Below the pieces are notes generated by a model, which worked only from the letters and a program-made list of their open reading frames with translations, had not been told where the DNA came from and did not search any database. Source: an uncultured Clostridia bacterium (GTDB lineage: Bacteria > Bacillota > Clostridia > Christensenellales > Borkfalkiaceae). From it: DNA of 64,000 bases. The stretch covers positions 1 through 64,000 of the forward strand of contig CANQWO010000003.1 in assembly GCA_947627565.1 (NCBI GenBank). Direction: 5' to 3'. Within the stretch, counting starts at the first letter, position 1. Each line of letters opens with the position of its first letter. Below, one piece after another: positions 9,501 to 17,864 of this stretch. The translations under genes were made by a program, and so were the position numbers.

Positions 9501-9646
9501 CGCCCTCTCCGTATGACGACGCGTGCAGATATTGTAAACTCAAGGGCATGTGCGGATTTACCGGCCGTCCGCGCAAGGAACAGGCCGTGAGGTGCGGTGA
9601 GATCGTAGACATCGTGCGGGATGCGGAGGAGGCGCGCCATGAGTGA
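6578..9646 (+). CDS. addB: AddB/RexB subunit of the helicase-nuclease
   Basis: The partner of AddA in the RecBCD-like enzyme that resects double-strand breaks and loads RecA. It has 1022 residues. The iron-sulfur staple is intact: Cys718 (FVCPYKGF) pairs with Cys983, Cys986 and Cys992 (CRYCKLKGMC). The nuclease motif VIDYKTGG lies around residue 855. The usual N-terminal Walker A sequence is not recognisable (IIGAPTLDDAADAL), consistent with AddB being an inactive helicase. The ATG at 6578 is favoured over that at 6572 because the GGGGA ribosome binding site then has seven bases of spacing. The gene overlaps addA by eight bases. Confidence 0.93.
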   Translation: MTKIIGAPTLDDAADALTEEVQRAETRGERTLVFCEDRLTLLAERAVLGERGATFLTEVTTFRRFLGTCPLGQQKTVTKQGSVLAVAAILDAQKEKLRCFGRNAAQAVYETIAQLSASRVTEDMLLRGAEAAGGMLAAKLRDLALVLHEYRAFLDSRGLYDENGYLALLPACIRDRLEGVHVLFFAFPSFTRQARQGIRAAIETARSVTGIFLAGNAAFYTNEAARIFRLTAEEFGPVERVLRKTTLCREAAALRKSLFALDLPREAIGTTHVCTFTPMDEFEEMNTVAACIKKFVAEGRRYREIAVLVGGSDHFSAVEKAMRAYRIPYYADIKRKFSEHPFCGFVLDVLDAVSDGVLPDEADAVASSVYFGESGNYRNYLLRYGVYRGAALREIREEAFEEYGGREALVRCRDRMIAVVGCFKRRAKAEGREYTAAIRNLREVVGEAQVTEALAKKLPEEERATLDLSRLDGVLDEMDRIIGGQTFSTREFARLLKSALDALTVSILPQRADAVFVGDITESKICRAPVLFCAGLTDGLPRVSQDTAVITDGEIEKLSRLDVEIDPAIAVVNARAREAYALNLCAFSEQLILSCPKCENGVEVTRSEIFDSVEKTFSMAPMPEVYPYDCSEFGPAMLNFFRDLDAFYAEKSDTASSELVARVSSLRALLRAPVRDDWMPSDPELLRQRREKPQTPEAGELWLRRDISPTRLEEYFVCPYKGFALKALRISDREERTLFDAADAGSFVHTVLERVARDFNAIPDETACRLRAEEEARALLEEPRFRVADTPAGAYLGARLIGEAAAVTVVAYRQLAASAYRVSAAEQEIALPVLHMKGKADRIDESGGFVRVIDYKTGGIEDDPVAYYTGRKLQLELYLRAAAEGKLAAGAFYFPAADEFVNEDADGKFRMRGYFCKDPEVVAGMDPACEAGKKSEIFDSGSRKALPRADFEDFLDYAFLVSAQAEREMREGNIAPSPYDDACRYCKLKGMCGFTGRPRKEQAVRCGEIVDIVRDAEEARHE

Positions 9647-12600
9647 AACAGCGGAACAGCTTCGCGCCATCGCCGCGCGCGGCAACGTCATCGTCCCCGC
9701 CTCCGCGGGGAGCGGCAAGACGTTCGTCATGGTCAGGCGCTATGTCGAACTGGTCAAGGAGGGGGCTGACGTCCGCCGCATGCTTGCCGTGACTTTTACC
9801 AACAAGGCGGCGGCGCAGATGCGCGACCGCATTCGCCGCGCGCTCACGGAGGCCGCCTCCGCCGCGGCGGGGGAGGAGCGCGAACGCCTGAGACGCCAGC
9901 TCTCCTTCCTGCCCCTTGCGGATATCTGCACCATCCACGCCTTTTGCGGGCGCGTCGTGCGCACCTCGTTCTGGGTGACCGGCGTCGACCCCGCGTTTCG
10001 CATCGTCGGCCCGGAGGACGCCGAAGCCCGTTCGCTCTCCGCCCGCGCGCTCGAGAAGACGTTTGAAGACGCCTACCGCGACAATGCGGATTTTCCCGCG
10101 CTGCTCGCCGTCTATTTCCGCAAGAAAAAGGATACGCGGCTTCGGGAGATGGTGCTCCGCCTCTTCGAGGCCGCCCGCGGGGAGGCCGATTACCGCGAGA
10201 CGCTTGCGGCCGTCGCCACAGGGCGGGAGGACCGCTTCGACGAGGCGGTAGCGGCGCTCTCGGCGGAGTATCGGCGGCGCGCGGAGGGCGTCGTTTATCG
10301 CCTTGACGCATTGGAGCCGATGGAGCTTCCCGAAAAGGTGACAAGCTACGCGGATACCATACGCGAGGCGGCAGAGGCCGTTCTTGCGGCGGGGGATCTT
10401 TTCTCGATGCGGACGCTCATGCATCACATCGGCGTCGCGCCCCGCAGAACGGAGAAAACGCCGCCCGCCCTCTTCGAGCGGATCACCCGTCTTCGCGAGC
10501 TTTCCGAAGAGATCAAAAAGCTCTATGACGAATTTGGGGCATACCATGTCCGCGATGAGGAGCGTGCGCGCTGCGAAAATGCGGCGGAAAAGGCCCGTGC
10601 GCTGGCGGCGCTCGCGCTCGCCTACGACGACGCGTATTCCGAGCTCAAGCGGGAGGCCGGCGTGCTGGATTACGGCGACCTCGAGCATTTTGCGCTCAAG
10701 ACGCTCACCTCTCCCGAGGCGGACAGGGGCGCGCAATACGACTATCTTTTCGTCGACGAATATCAGGACGTCAATCCGATGCAGGCGCGGATCCTCTCGG
10801 CGCTCGGCGGGTGCGACGTCTTCCTCGTCGGCGACAAGAAGCAGGCCATCTACGGGTTCCGCGGCAGCCGTTCCAAATATTTTACCGAAAAAGAGAAAGT
10901 GTTCGGGGCGCAGGGCGGCCGCGCGCCCCTCAGCGCCAATTTCCGCTCCGCCGACGCCATTCTCTCGGCGGCCAACACCGTCTTTTCGCATGTGCTCGGC
11001 GAAGAGTATGAACCCATGCGCGGCGGGGGGATGTATGGGGATTTCGCGGGCGAGGTCCGCATCCATCGGCCGGAGCATGCCGAAAAACAGGCCGCGGCGC
11101 GCGGGGTCTACTCGGTGCGCGCCGCCGAAGCGCGTCCCACGGACAACGCCATCGCAAAGAAGGTGCTCGCCATCGTCGAAGCGGAGGTGGGAAGACGGGA
11201 GGGGCTCGGAAGGCAGTGGTACGACGTCAATCTCGCCGCGAAAAACGGCGAGGGACTTCGCGACGTGCGCTACGGCGACATCGCCGTCCTCGTGCGGAAA
11301 AATACCAAGGCCGCTTCGCCCATCGCCCGCGCGCTGTCCGAGCGGGGCATTCCCGTCTCCTCGTCGGCCGAGGTCAACGTCCTCGATTACTTCGAGGCGC
11401 GCATTCTGCTCGATTGGCTGTCCTATCTCGACAACGCCGAGCAGGATATCCCCATGGCGTCGGCCATGCTCTCGGTGATCGGGGGATTCTCCGACCGCGA
11501 ACTCGCGCTCATCCGCATCAAGACGGAGCGCGTGCAGGGGAAATACGGACTCACGTTCCGCGCCGCCTGCCGGGAATATCTCAACGATTATCGCGAAGGC
11601 AACGACCCCATCTGCCAAAAATTGGTCCGTTTCTTCGCGCAAGCGGAGGCATACCGCGATCTTGCGCGCGTCAGAACGGCCTCCGAGATGCTTCGAACGC
11701 TGCTTGCCGACGGTCTGGAAGCGCAGATCGCCGCAAAGGGCGAGAGCGCGGTGCGGCTTGCGCATGTCAGAAGGCTCATCGCCGAGAGCGAGGGGTGCAA
11801 CAATATTCACAGCTTTCTCGCGCGGCTCAAGGACTGCGGCGGCCGCGTCGATTTTTCCGAGACGGGCGGCGAGAACGCCGTCCACATCATGACGATCCAT
11901 GCCTCCAAGGGGTTGGAATTTCCCATCGTCATCCTCACCGAGCTCGACGAGCGGTTCCGCGGCTCCGATCACGACGAGATCATGTGGACGGACGCCTACC
12001 ACATTGCGCCCCGCTGTTTCGACGCGGAAAAAAAGGTGTACGGCGAGACCCTGCTCCGCCGCGCGGCGGCGCTCGCCATGCGGCGGGCGGAAGTGGAGGG
12101 GGAGCGCAATCTCCTCTACGTCGCCATGACGCGCGCGTGCTGCCGTCTGCATCTCATCACCGAGGGGGCGCCCTACACGGGCCTTCCGGACGACGCGGGG
12201 AGGCTCGCCGACTTTTTGCCGATGGACGATCTCGTCGCCTACTTGGCCCCCGCGGATGCGGAGGAGGACGGGGAGCGCCCCGCGCGCGAAATGCTCTATC
12301 GCACGAGCGCGGCCCATCTCGAGGCCCTCGAAAAAGCGGGCAGGCCCTATGCCTATATGGCGGGCACGCAGATCCCCGTCAAGAGCTCCGCGACGGCGCT
12401 CATGAAAAACATAGGACCCATGTACGCGGCAGAGGGCGAGGAAGAGGACGGTACCATGTCCGCGAATGATATGTTTGATTCGGACATGGGTGCCTCCTTT
12501 ACGCCCGAGATCGGAACGGCCTATCACGCCTATTTGGAGCATGTGCGGTTTGGCGAAGACGCCGCCGCGGAGTGCGACCGCATGGTGCGGGAGGGGCTCA

Positions 12601-13004
12601 TTTCGGAGGCGCAGCGCGCCCTGCTGGACGAAGGCAAACTGCGGGAGATCCTGGCATTGCCCGTCTTTGACGGGCTTGATAAGAAGCGCGTCTTCCGCGA
12701 GCAGACCTTCCTCGTGCGGTTCCCTGCCCGCGCATTCTCCGAGGCTTACGGCGGCAATTCCTCCGAAGATGAGATCGTCTACCAGGGCGCGATCGACCTC
12801 CTCGTCGAAGAGGGCGGCGGCGATTATACCGTCATCGACTATAAATTCTCGGGGCGCAGCGACGAGGAGATTGCGAAAAAATACCGCATCCAGCTCAAGC
12901 TCTACAAAAAGACGGTCGCCAAGGCAATGGGCGTCGGCGAGGAGCGCGTGAGAACGCGCATCGTCAACATCGCCTGCGGCCGCGTGATCGAGATGGAGCC
13001 CTGA
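9639..13004 (+). CDS. addA: AddA helicase-nuclease
   Basis: A UvrD/RecB-type superfamily 1 helicase with a C-terminal nuclease, 1121 residues. Visible motifs are Walker A ASAGSGKT (21-28), motif II VDEYQDVN, motif V MTIHASKGLEFP, motif VI YVAMTRA, and the nuclease signature VIDYKFSG with QLKLYKKTV near residues 1066-1090. The ATG at 9639 lies inside addB and has GGAGGA eight bases before it, so translation is coupled. Residues about 937-952 (GTMSANDMFDSDMGAS), between helicase and nuclease, are encoded by two inverted copies of the CGGACATG motif 18 bases apart, which looks like a linker insertion. A further copy encodes YHVRDEE near residue 303. Confidence 0.95.
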   Translation: MSETAEQLRAIAARGNVIVPASAGSGKTFVMVRRYVELVKEGADVRRMLAVTFTNKAAAQMRDRIRRALTEAASAAAGEERERLRRQLSFLPLADICTIHAFCGRVVRTSFWVTGVDPAFRIVGPEDAEARSLSARALEKTFEDAYRDNADFPALLAVYFRKKKDTRLREMVLRLFEAARGEADYRETLAAVATGREDRFDEAVAALSAEYRRRAEGVVYRLDALEPMELPEKVTSYADTIREAAEAVLAAGDLFSMRTLMHHIGVAPRRTEKTPPALFERITRLRELSEEIKKLYDEFGAYHVRDEERARCENAAEKARALAALALAYDDAYSELKREAGVLDYGDLEHFALKTLTSPEADRGAQYDYLFVDEYQDVNPMQARILSALGGCDVFLVGDKKQAIYGFRGSRSKYFTEKEKVFGAQGGRAPLSANFRSADAILSAANTVFSHVLGEEYEPMRGGGMYGDFAGEVRIHRPEHAEKQAAARGVYSVRAAEARPTDNAIAKKVLAIVEAEVGRREGLGRQWYDVNLAAKNGEGLRDVRYGDIAVLVRKNTKAASPIARALSERGIPVSSSAEVNVLDYFEARILLDWLSYLDNAEQDIPMASAMLSVIGGFSDRELALIRIKTERVQGKYGLTFRAACREYLNDYREGNDPICQKLVRFFAQAEAYRDLARVRTASEMLRTLLADGLEAQIAAKGESAVRLAHVRRLIAESEGCNNIHSFLARLKDCGGRVDFSETGGENAVHIMTIHASKGLEFPIVILTELDERFRGSDHDEIMWTDAYHIAPRCFDAEKKVYGETLLRRAAALAMRRAEVEGERNLLYVAMTRACCRLHLITEGAPYTGLPDDAGRLADFLPMDDLVAYLAPADAEEDGERPAREMLYRTSAAHLEALEKAGRPYAYMAGTQIPVKSSATALMKNIGPMYAAEGEEEDGTMSANDMFDSDMGASFTPEIGTAYHAYLEHVRFGEDAAAECDRMVREGLISEAQRALLDEGKLREILALPVFDGLDKKRVFREQTFLVRFPARAFSEAYGGNSSEDEIVYQGAIDLLVEEGGGDYTVIDYKFSGRSDEEIAKKYRIQLKLYKKTVAKAMGVGEERVRTRIVNIACGRVIEMEP

Positions 13005-13098
13005 TGCGGCGGCGACTTTTATAGCCGTGATGTGGCCGTAGCTTTGATCCGCCAAACGTTGCCGTTTTCCGACAAATTGCGCGGCGATTCGCTCCCGA

Positions 13099-13139
13099 AA
13101 GATGTCCATGATTGAACGGAGGCATTTTATGGACATCTT
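13099..13139 (+). promoter_or_regulatory. Hairpin enclosing the ribosome binding site and start codon of the next gene
   Basis: AAGATGTCCAT (13099-13109) is perfectly complementary to ATGGACATCTT (13129-13139). The 19-base loop contains the ACGGAGG ribosome binding site and the right arm contains the start codon. In RNA this would tend to hide the start codon. Confidence 0.5.
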
Positions 13140-13695
13140 CGGCGGCTTTCCCGCGGCATTTTCCTGCATACCCGATTGGGTCTCCTGTCTGGGGTTCCCC
13201 GCGGTCCTCTTTGCGGCGGCGCTCTGTGCGCCGCGGTTCGGACGGAAGTGGTATGTGTTCTGCGGCGTGATTTTGGGCGGACTCGGAATCGCATTCCTCG
13301 GCGGAAAAAGCGCTTCGGCCGGCTGTGTTTACGGCGGCCTGTTTCTCGCGTATGGCGCCGCGCTCTACCCGTTGGCGCGCAGACGAAAAAAGCCGCGGGC
13401 CGTGACGTTGGAGCCCGCCGCTCTCCCGATCAGGCCGCCGAAGCTCGCGGCCGATTTGCCCGAGGAAGCGGCAACGGCGTCCGCCGAGCAGTGGGGGATC
13501 CGGCTCAAATACGCCGACGACCTCCTCGCCCGCCTTTCGCGCGCACCGCTCGTCGCCTCCGATAAATTGGAGACGGAACTGCTCTCCAAGCGCATCATGG
13601 CGCTCGCAGTGAAGCCGCTCACCGAGGAGGAAGTGTGCCGCCTCAACGATTGTCTCTCCGCCGTTTTGAAGCTGACGGCAAAGTATAAACTATAA
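13129..13695 (+). CDS. Small membrane protein of unknown function
   Basis: A 188-residue protein. About residues 15-85 hold three hydrophobic segments (VSCLGFPAVLFAAALC, YVFCGVILGGLGIAFLGG, GLFLAYGAALYPLA), followed by a basic stretch RRRKKPR and a soluble C-terminal helical region (about 115-188, WGIRLKYADDLLARL to AVLKLTAKYKL). The ATG at 13129 follows ACGGAGG with six to seven bases; earlier in-frame ATGs at 13102 and 13108 lack a ribosome binding site. It lies 125 bases after addA and before a strong terminator, so it may be the last gene of that operon. No family recognised. Confidence 0.65.
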   Translation: MDIFGGFPAAFSCIPDWVSCLGFPAVLFAAALCAPRFGRKWYVFCGVILGGLGIAFLGGKSASAGCVYGGLFLAYGAALYPLARRRKKPRAVTLEPAALPIRPPKLAADLPEEAATASAEQWGIRLKYADDLLARLSRAPLVASDKLETELLSKRIMALAVKPLTEEEVCRLNDCLSAVLKLTAKYKL

Positions 13696-13727
13696 TTCGA
13701 TTTTCATCGAAATAATTGTTTTTAAGC

Positions 13728-13767
13728 AAAAATCCGCAAATTTTTCCGATAATTTGCGGATTTTTTC
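13728..13767 (+). terminator. Terminator after addB-addA and the membrane protein
   Basis: A 14-base stem AAAAATCCGCAAAT / ATTTGCGGATTTTT followed by T-rich DNA. Outside it lie further near-complementary arms (TTCGATTTT at 13696 and AAAATCGAA at 13780), so the structure is nested. Confidence 0.85.
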
Positions 13768-13827
13768 TTATTTTGATAAAAATCGAAATAATAAACCGTG
13801 CGGAAAGAGGCGGCACGCAAACACGAA

Positions 13828-13862
13828 GCCCCCGCCTCGTTCCGGCGGAACGAGGCGGGGGC
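13828..13862 (-). terminator. Long GC hairpin, probable terminator of the PRC-barrel gene
   Basis: A perfect 16-base stem GCCCCCGCCTCGTTCC with a 3-base loop. On the minus strand it is followed by TTCGTGTTTG, a weak T tail, and it lies 60 bases after the PRC-barrel stop codon. Confidence 0.6.
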
Positions 13863-13922
13863 GAAAGCGATTTTGTCAAGCAGGTTTTTGAGGCATATCG
13901 CGCGAGGCCCCTCAAGCGGGCG

Positions 13923-14738
13923 TCATAATACGGTGAGGGTGTTGACGGTGAGTTGGAGCAGTTTGCCGGCTCTGCGCGCGCGGGAGAGCACTTCGGGCGT
14001 GATACATTCCCCGGCTGCCGCGATGGGCGCGCCGCTCGCGTCGTAGACGTTTCGCCTCACATGGCGGCCCAAAAGATTGGTGCGGTTGAGAAGCACGGCC
14101 GCGCTCGCGTCTTGTATGGCGGCCCCGTCTTGTACAACGCTCGCGTTTTGCACGGTGCTCTCATTTTGCACGGCGCTGTCTTGCACCGCGTTCGCCTCCT
14201 GCGAATTGTCTTCGCCGTCAGCAAATTTTGCGGTGGGCCCCGCCGGCGATTCGGGCGCGTTCTGCCGGACGCCGTGCCCATTCGAACTCGGCCTGCGCGA
14301 AGCCGTCATTTTTTTGGCCGCGCGGCGCTTTCTCTCTGCGTCGGGATAGAGCACCACGGTCTCCCCGATCGAGGCGCGGGATACGGGCGTCTGCGACCGC
14401 GCGTCTCCGCTCGCGATGACGAGCATCGCTTCCTCCGTCTCCCCGATGATGACGTCGGCGACCGTCCCGAGCGCCTCGCCCCTGTCCGTATAGACGGCAT
14501 TGCCGACGGGGGACGGCACCCCTGTCGGCGCGGTGTTGCGCGCCTTGCCCGCGACGACGGCGTCTGCGACGGCATGGACCGCGCGCAGGGGCAGGTAAAA
14601 TTCCTCCTCCTCGTCGTCGACGCAGACGATGCAGGAGACGGTGTTGTAGGTGCGTCCGAGGCGCACGTCGGTGACGTAGCCGTAGGCGTCGCCGTTGGGC
14701 GAGATGACGGGTTTTCCGATAAACGTTGAAAGTTTCAT
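13923..14738 (-). CDS. PRC-barrel domain protein
   Basis: A 271-residue protein. Residues 1-75 (TFIGKPVISPNGDAYGYVTDV) and about 80-135 (GNAVYTDRGEALGTVADVII) form PRC-barrel-like beta units, known in YlmC/YmxH-type sporulation proteins and in ribosome maturation factors. A basic segment KRKRRAAKKM-like follows, then a Gln/Asn/Asp-rich low-complexity linker repeating AVQDSAVQNE-type units (about 180-215), then a third small domain (NLLGRHVRRNVYDASG). AGAGGT precedes the ATG at 14736-14738. The gene is monocistronic and divergent from the lipoprotein cluster. A sporulation or RNA-binding role is possible but not shown by the sequence. Confidence 0.7.
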   Translation of the reverse strand: MKLSTFIGKPVISPNGDAYGYVTDVRLGRTYNTVSCIVCVDDEEEEFYLPLRAVHAVADAVVAGKARNTAPTGVPSPVGNAVYTDRGEALGTVADVIIGETEEAMLVIASGDARSQTPVSRASIGETVVLYPDAERKRRAAKKMTASRRPSSNGHGVRQNAPESPAGPTAKFADGEDNSQEANAVQDSAVQNESTVQNASVVQDGAAIQDASAAVLLNRTNLLGRHVRRNVYDASGAPIAAAGECITPEVLSRARRAGKLLQLTVNTLTVL

Positions 14739-15053
14739 AAGATACCTCTTGCATTCATGGTATTCCCCGATGGGCGTGCGGCGGCGGGATGATTTTGCAT
14801 GTTCGGGGGAGATTTTGTCAGATCCGACGCTCCTATTCTATTCCGCGTCCGCGGGCAGTATGTCGGCCGCGGAGGAAATTGCGCATGCAGGCAGCTCGTC
14901 GCCGCGAATTATCTACATAATAACTGTTTTTTATAGCAATTATAAGAAAAAAGAGAGACGAGAACGGGGAAAAGCATTTGACGGCGTCCCCTGTTTTCGG
15001 GTACAATAATGGTATCATTGCGGATCATCTGTCTGTTTGCCCAAGGAGGATGT
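14739..15053. other. Intergenic region between divergent genes
   Basis: It holds the promoter of the downstream lipoprotein cluster and the leader of the PRC-barrel gene. An AT-rich stretch at 14905-14955 contains no open frame of note. No RNA gene is recognised. Confidence 0.6.
14978..15007 (+). promoter_or_regulatory. Promoter of the first lipoprotein gene
   Basis: TTGACG (14978-14983), 18 bases, TACAAT (15002-15007), about 40 bases before the AAGGAGGA ribosome binding site. Confidence 0.7.
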
Positions 15054-17651
15054 ATGAAACAATCTTTGCGGAAAGCGTTTCTTGCGGCGCTCTGCCTGAT
15101 CGCGGCGGCGCTGTCGGTCTGCGGGGTCGCGGCCTGCTCGAAGGAGCCCGCGAACGCCGTCTATACCGTCACGGTCGCATGCGAGGACGGCGTCCCCGAG
15201 AGCGTGAAGGTGCAAATGAAGAGCGGGGAGACGATCGCGGCGGAGGAGAAGCCCGTCGGCGGCTCCGTCGCGTTCGAACTGCCCAAGGGGACGTATACCG
15301 TCACGCTTGCGGGCGTGCCCGACGGCTATTTCTTCGAGGAACAGACGGTGACGGAGAAGGCGCCCAACGCGGCGATCCTCCTCACGCGCGGCCCCATCGG
15401 CGAAGAAGTGGAATTTGTCGTGACCGTGACGTGTGCGGACGACGTTTTGTCGGGGGTGACCGTCCAACTGTTGCAGGGGGAGACGGTCGCGGCCGAGCAA
15501 CCGCTCAAAGAGGGGAAGGCGACGTTTTCTCTGCATGCGGGGACGTACACCGTCAAATTGAAGGGCCTTCCCGCCGATTATGCGTATGAAGAGGTGCAAC
15601 TGACCCCGCTCTCTCAGAGCGCGACGGTCGCCGTGACCCATGCCGCGGCGGGAAAAATCGAATACAGGATCACCGTGCTGTGCGCCGACGACGTTTTGCG
15701 CGGCGTGCGCGTGCGCCTTCTCGCGGACGGCAACCCCGTCGCCGAGGAAGCGCTCGAAAACGGAAAGGCGACGTTTTTGTTGGCCGAGGGGAGCTACGAC
15801 GTGGCGCTCGTGAATTTGCCCGCGGGCTATTCCCACGGCGCCGCCCGCGTCACAAAAGACGCTCCGCAGGCCACCGTCCGCGTGACGAAGGAGGCGCCCA
15901 AGGAGCCAGTAACGTATTCCGTCACGCTCTCCTACGGACAGGCGGCAGACGTCTTTGGAGGCACCCATGTCCAAAGTGCGGCCGCAGGATTGGCGGTCTC
16001 GCTCTATGAAAACGATACGGATACGCGCCCGGCCGCGACCGCCGTGACCGACGGGAACGGGCATGCGGAATTTCAGCTCATGGGCGAGAAATATTTTGTT
16101 TCCGTGGCCTCCCCGAGCTATCGGCTTTCCGCCGCGCCGCTCACGAAGGCCGCGCCCGTTCTCAATGCCGTTCTCGCGGCCAAGGACGTGCTCGGCACGC
16201 AAAATGCGCCCATCCTTCTGGCGCTCGGCGAGAACGAGATCCCCTTCACGGAGCAATTTTTGGATGCGCATCCCGACGGCGTGTTCTATGTCTTCATCCC
16301 GGCCGAGAGCGGCGATTACTATTTTTCGACGTCGGATCGGAATGCGCTCATCACCTCGAGCCTCTTCCCGGAGGACCTCTCGGGCAGAGTGACCAATGCC
16401 GTCAAGCGGCTGACCGCGGGCACGCCCTATTTCTTCACCGCCAACTCCGGGGGCGACGTGAGCGGGGAGAAAGAAGGGGAGAAAGAATTTTCCTATGCGC
16501 TCACCATCTCCCAAACGCCCATCGAAGAGCCCACTGATCCCGATCCCGGTCCCGATCCGGGCCCCGGCCCGCAGGTCACTTGGGATGGCGAGGGCACCGC
16601 GGATTCGCCTTACATCATCACCGACCTCCTCGGCGTCTATGAAGTCGTCGTCGAATACAGGGGCGGCGCGTTCGATTTCGTCTACTTCAGCTATACGGCG
16701 ATGGAGGACGGGGACTATCTTGCGACGGGGCTCTCTTCGGAATATCTCGTCTACTTCGGGAGCGCCTTCATCCATCCGTCGTCGCCGGACAGCATCAACG
16801 ACGACTCGTCGGTGCGCTTCCGCCTCCGGGCGGGCGAAAAGCTCGTCATCCGCGTAGAAAATTACAGCGACGATCTCACCGCCTCGTTCACGGCGAAATT
16901 CAAGATCGAGACCTATGTCGCGCCGCCTCCCGTACTCGGGAGCAAGGAGAATCCCGAAAAGCTGACTGACCTCATCGGGGCATACCATGTCGTGATCTCG
17001 CCCGCCAAATTGCCGCAACTTGCCTATTACTACGTCTACACCGCGACGGCGGACGCCGACTATATCATCACCACGAGCTATGCGGAGGGCGTGCATTTCT
17101 CGCTGCGCGAGGGCTCGGCGGACAGCGCGGCGACGTCGTATTCGGTCTCTGCGAGCGGGCACGGCGTGGCGTTCCGCTTGCAGGCGGGGAAGACGTATTA
17201 TCTCGGCTTCTCCTCCGACGGCGACGGGGAGATCCAAGTCGTGACGCTGGATTTTGAGATCAAGGCGGGCACGGTCTCGGAGCCGGACGGGACGGAAAAC
17301 AACCCCTATCCCATGCAGACCTTCCTCGGCGGCCACACCATCGAGGCGGGGACAGACGGCGTATGGTATTCCTTCGTGCTCGAAGAGGACACGACGGTCG
17401 TCATCACCGCCAAGACCAAGTGCATCCTCAACGTGGGCGGAAAGAGCAAGCAGTTCGGCAGGGTCGGCATGACCGAGACGTTTGCGCTCAAGGCGGGCGA
17501 AGTCAAGCTGTTCGTGCAATTTTTCGGCCCGGACGGCGGGACGGTGGAGTTTACCGTCGCCGTTGCGCCCGTTTCGGCCGCGGCGTCCGCCCCCGCAACG
17601 GCCATGCAGAGCGCCGATTTGGACATGGTACCGCCCAATAAAGCGGATTGA
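15054..17651 (+). CDS. Large lipoprotein with repeated beta domains
   Basis: An 865-residue exported lipoprotein: signal peptide with lipobox VAAC (Cys28). Residues about 33-280 contain three repeats of some 80 residues of the form YTVTVACEDG, VKVQMKSGET, GTYTVTLAGVPDGY, resembling Cna-B/carboxypeptidase-regulatory-like folds. A fourth related unit follows, then a region ending in a Pro-Asp-Gly hinge (DPDPGPDPGPGP), then three PPC-like repeats that begin GTADSPYIITDLLG, GSKENPEKLTDLIG and GTENNPYPMQTFLG. AAGGAGGA three bases before the ATG at 15054 fixes the start. It is the first of three tandem lipoprotein genes but is followed by its own terminator. The ligand is unknown; a cell-surface binding role is inferred. 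Confidence 0.8.
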   Translation: MKQSLRKAFLAALCLIAAALSVCGVAACSKEPANAVYTVTVACEDGVPESVKVQMKSGETIAAEEKPVGGSVAFELPKGTYTVTLAGVPDGYFFEEQTVTEKAPNAAILLTRGPIGEEVEFVVTVTCADDVLSGVTVQLLQGETVAAEQPLKEGKATFSLHAGTYTVKLKGLPADYAYEEVQLTPLSQSATVAVTHAAAGKIEYRITVLCADDVLRGVRVRLLADGNPVAEEALENGKATFLLAEGSYDVALVNLPAGYSHGAARVTKDAPQATVRVTKEAPKEPVTYSVTLSYGQAADVFGGTHVQSAAAGLAVSLYENDTDTRPAATAVTDGNGHAEFQLMGEKYFVSVASPSYRLSAAPLTKAAPVLNAVLAAKDVLGTQNAPILLALGENEIPFTEQFLDAHPDGVFYVFIPAESGDYYFSTSDRNALITSSLFPEDLSGRVTNAVKRLTAGTPYFFTANSGGDVSGEKEGEKEFSYALTISQTPIEEPTDPDPGPDPGPGPQVTWDGEGTADSPYIITDLLGVYEVVVEYRGGAFDFVYFSYTAMEDGDYLATGLSSEYLVYFGSAFIHPSSPDSINDDSSVRFRLRAGEKLVIRVENYSDDLTASFTAKFKIETYVAPPPVLGSKENPEKLTDLIGAYHVVISPAKLPQLAYYYVYTATADADYIITTSYAEGVHFSLREGSADSAATSYSVSASGHGVAFRLQAGKTYYLGFSSDGDGEIQVVTLDFEIKAGTVSEPDGTENNPYPMQTFLGGHTIEAGTDGVWYSFVLEEDTTVVITAKTKCILNVGGKSKQFGRVGMTETFALKAGEVKLFVQFFGPDGGTVEFTVAVAPVSAAASAPATAMQSADLDMVPPNKAD

Positions 17652-17676
17652 CCGCGCGCACGGCCGAAGAGCACAC

Positions 17677-17714
17677 GAAAGAGGCGAGCGCGATCCCGCC
17701 TCTTTCTTCGTTTT
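17677..17714 (+). terminator. Terminator after the first lipoprotein gene
   Basis: GAAAGAGGCG / CGCCTCTTTC stem with a 10-base loop, then TTCGTTTTG. Confidence 0.75.
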
Positions 17715-17764
17715 GAAAATGTTGAAAAGTGTGCGCGCAATCGTATCCGGATGCGCCCGTTTGA

Positions 17765-17793
17765 TTGACAATCGCACAAAATCGGATTATAAT
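17765..17793 (+). promoter_or_regulatory. Promoter of the thioredoxin-lipoprotein operon
   Basis: Perfect TTGACA (17765-17770), 17 bases, perfect TATAAT (17788-17793). Confidence 0.85.
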
Positions 17794-17864
17794 AGAGATA
17801 GTCGTTATAATCAAGAAAATTGAGAATTTTGATGAAGTGCGGCCGTTGGGCCGCGGAGGTGACC

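Noticed and set aside
9558..13169. 1203-codon open frame opposite addA
   Set aside because: A shadow produced by GC-rich codon usage. AddA motifs are complete on the plus strand, and the antisense product has the Arg/His/Gly bias of a shadow frame.
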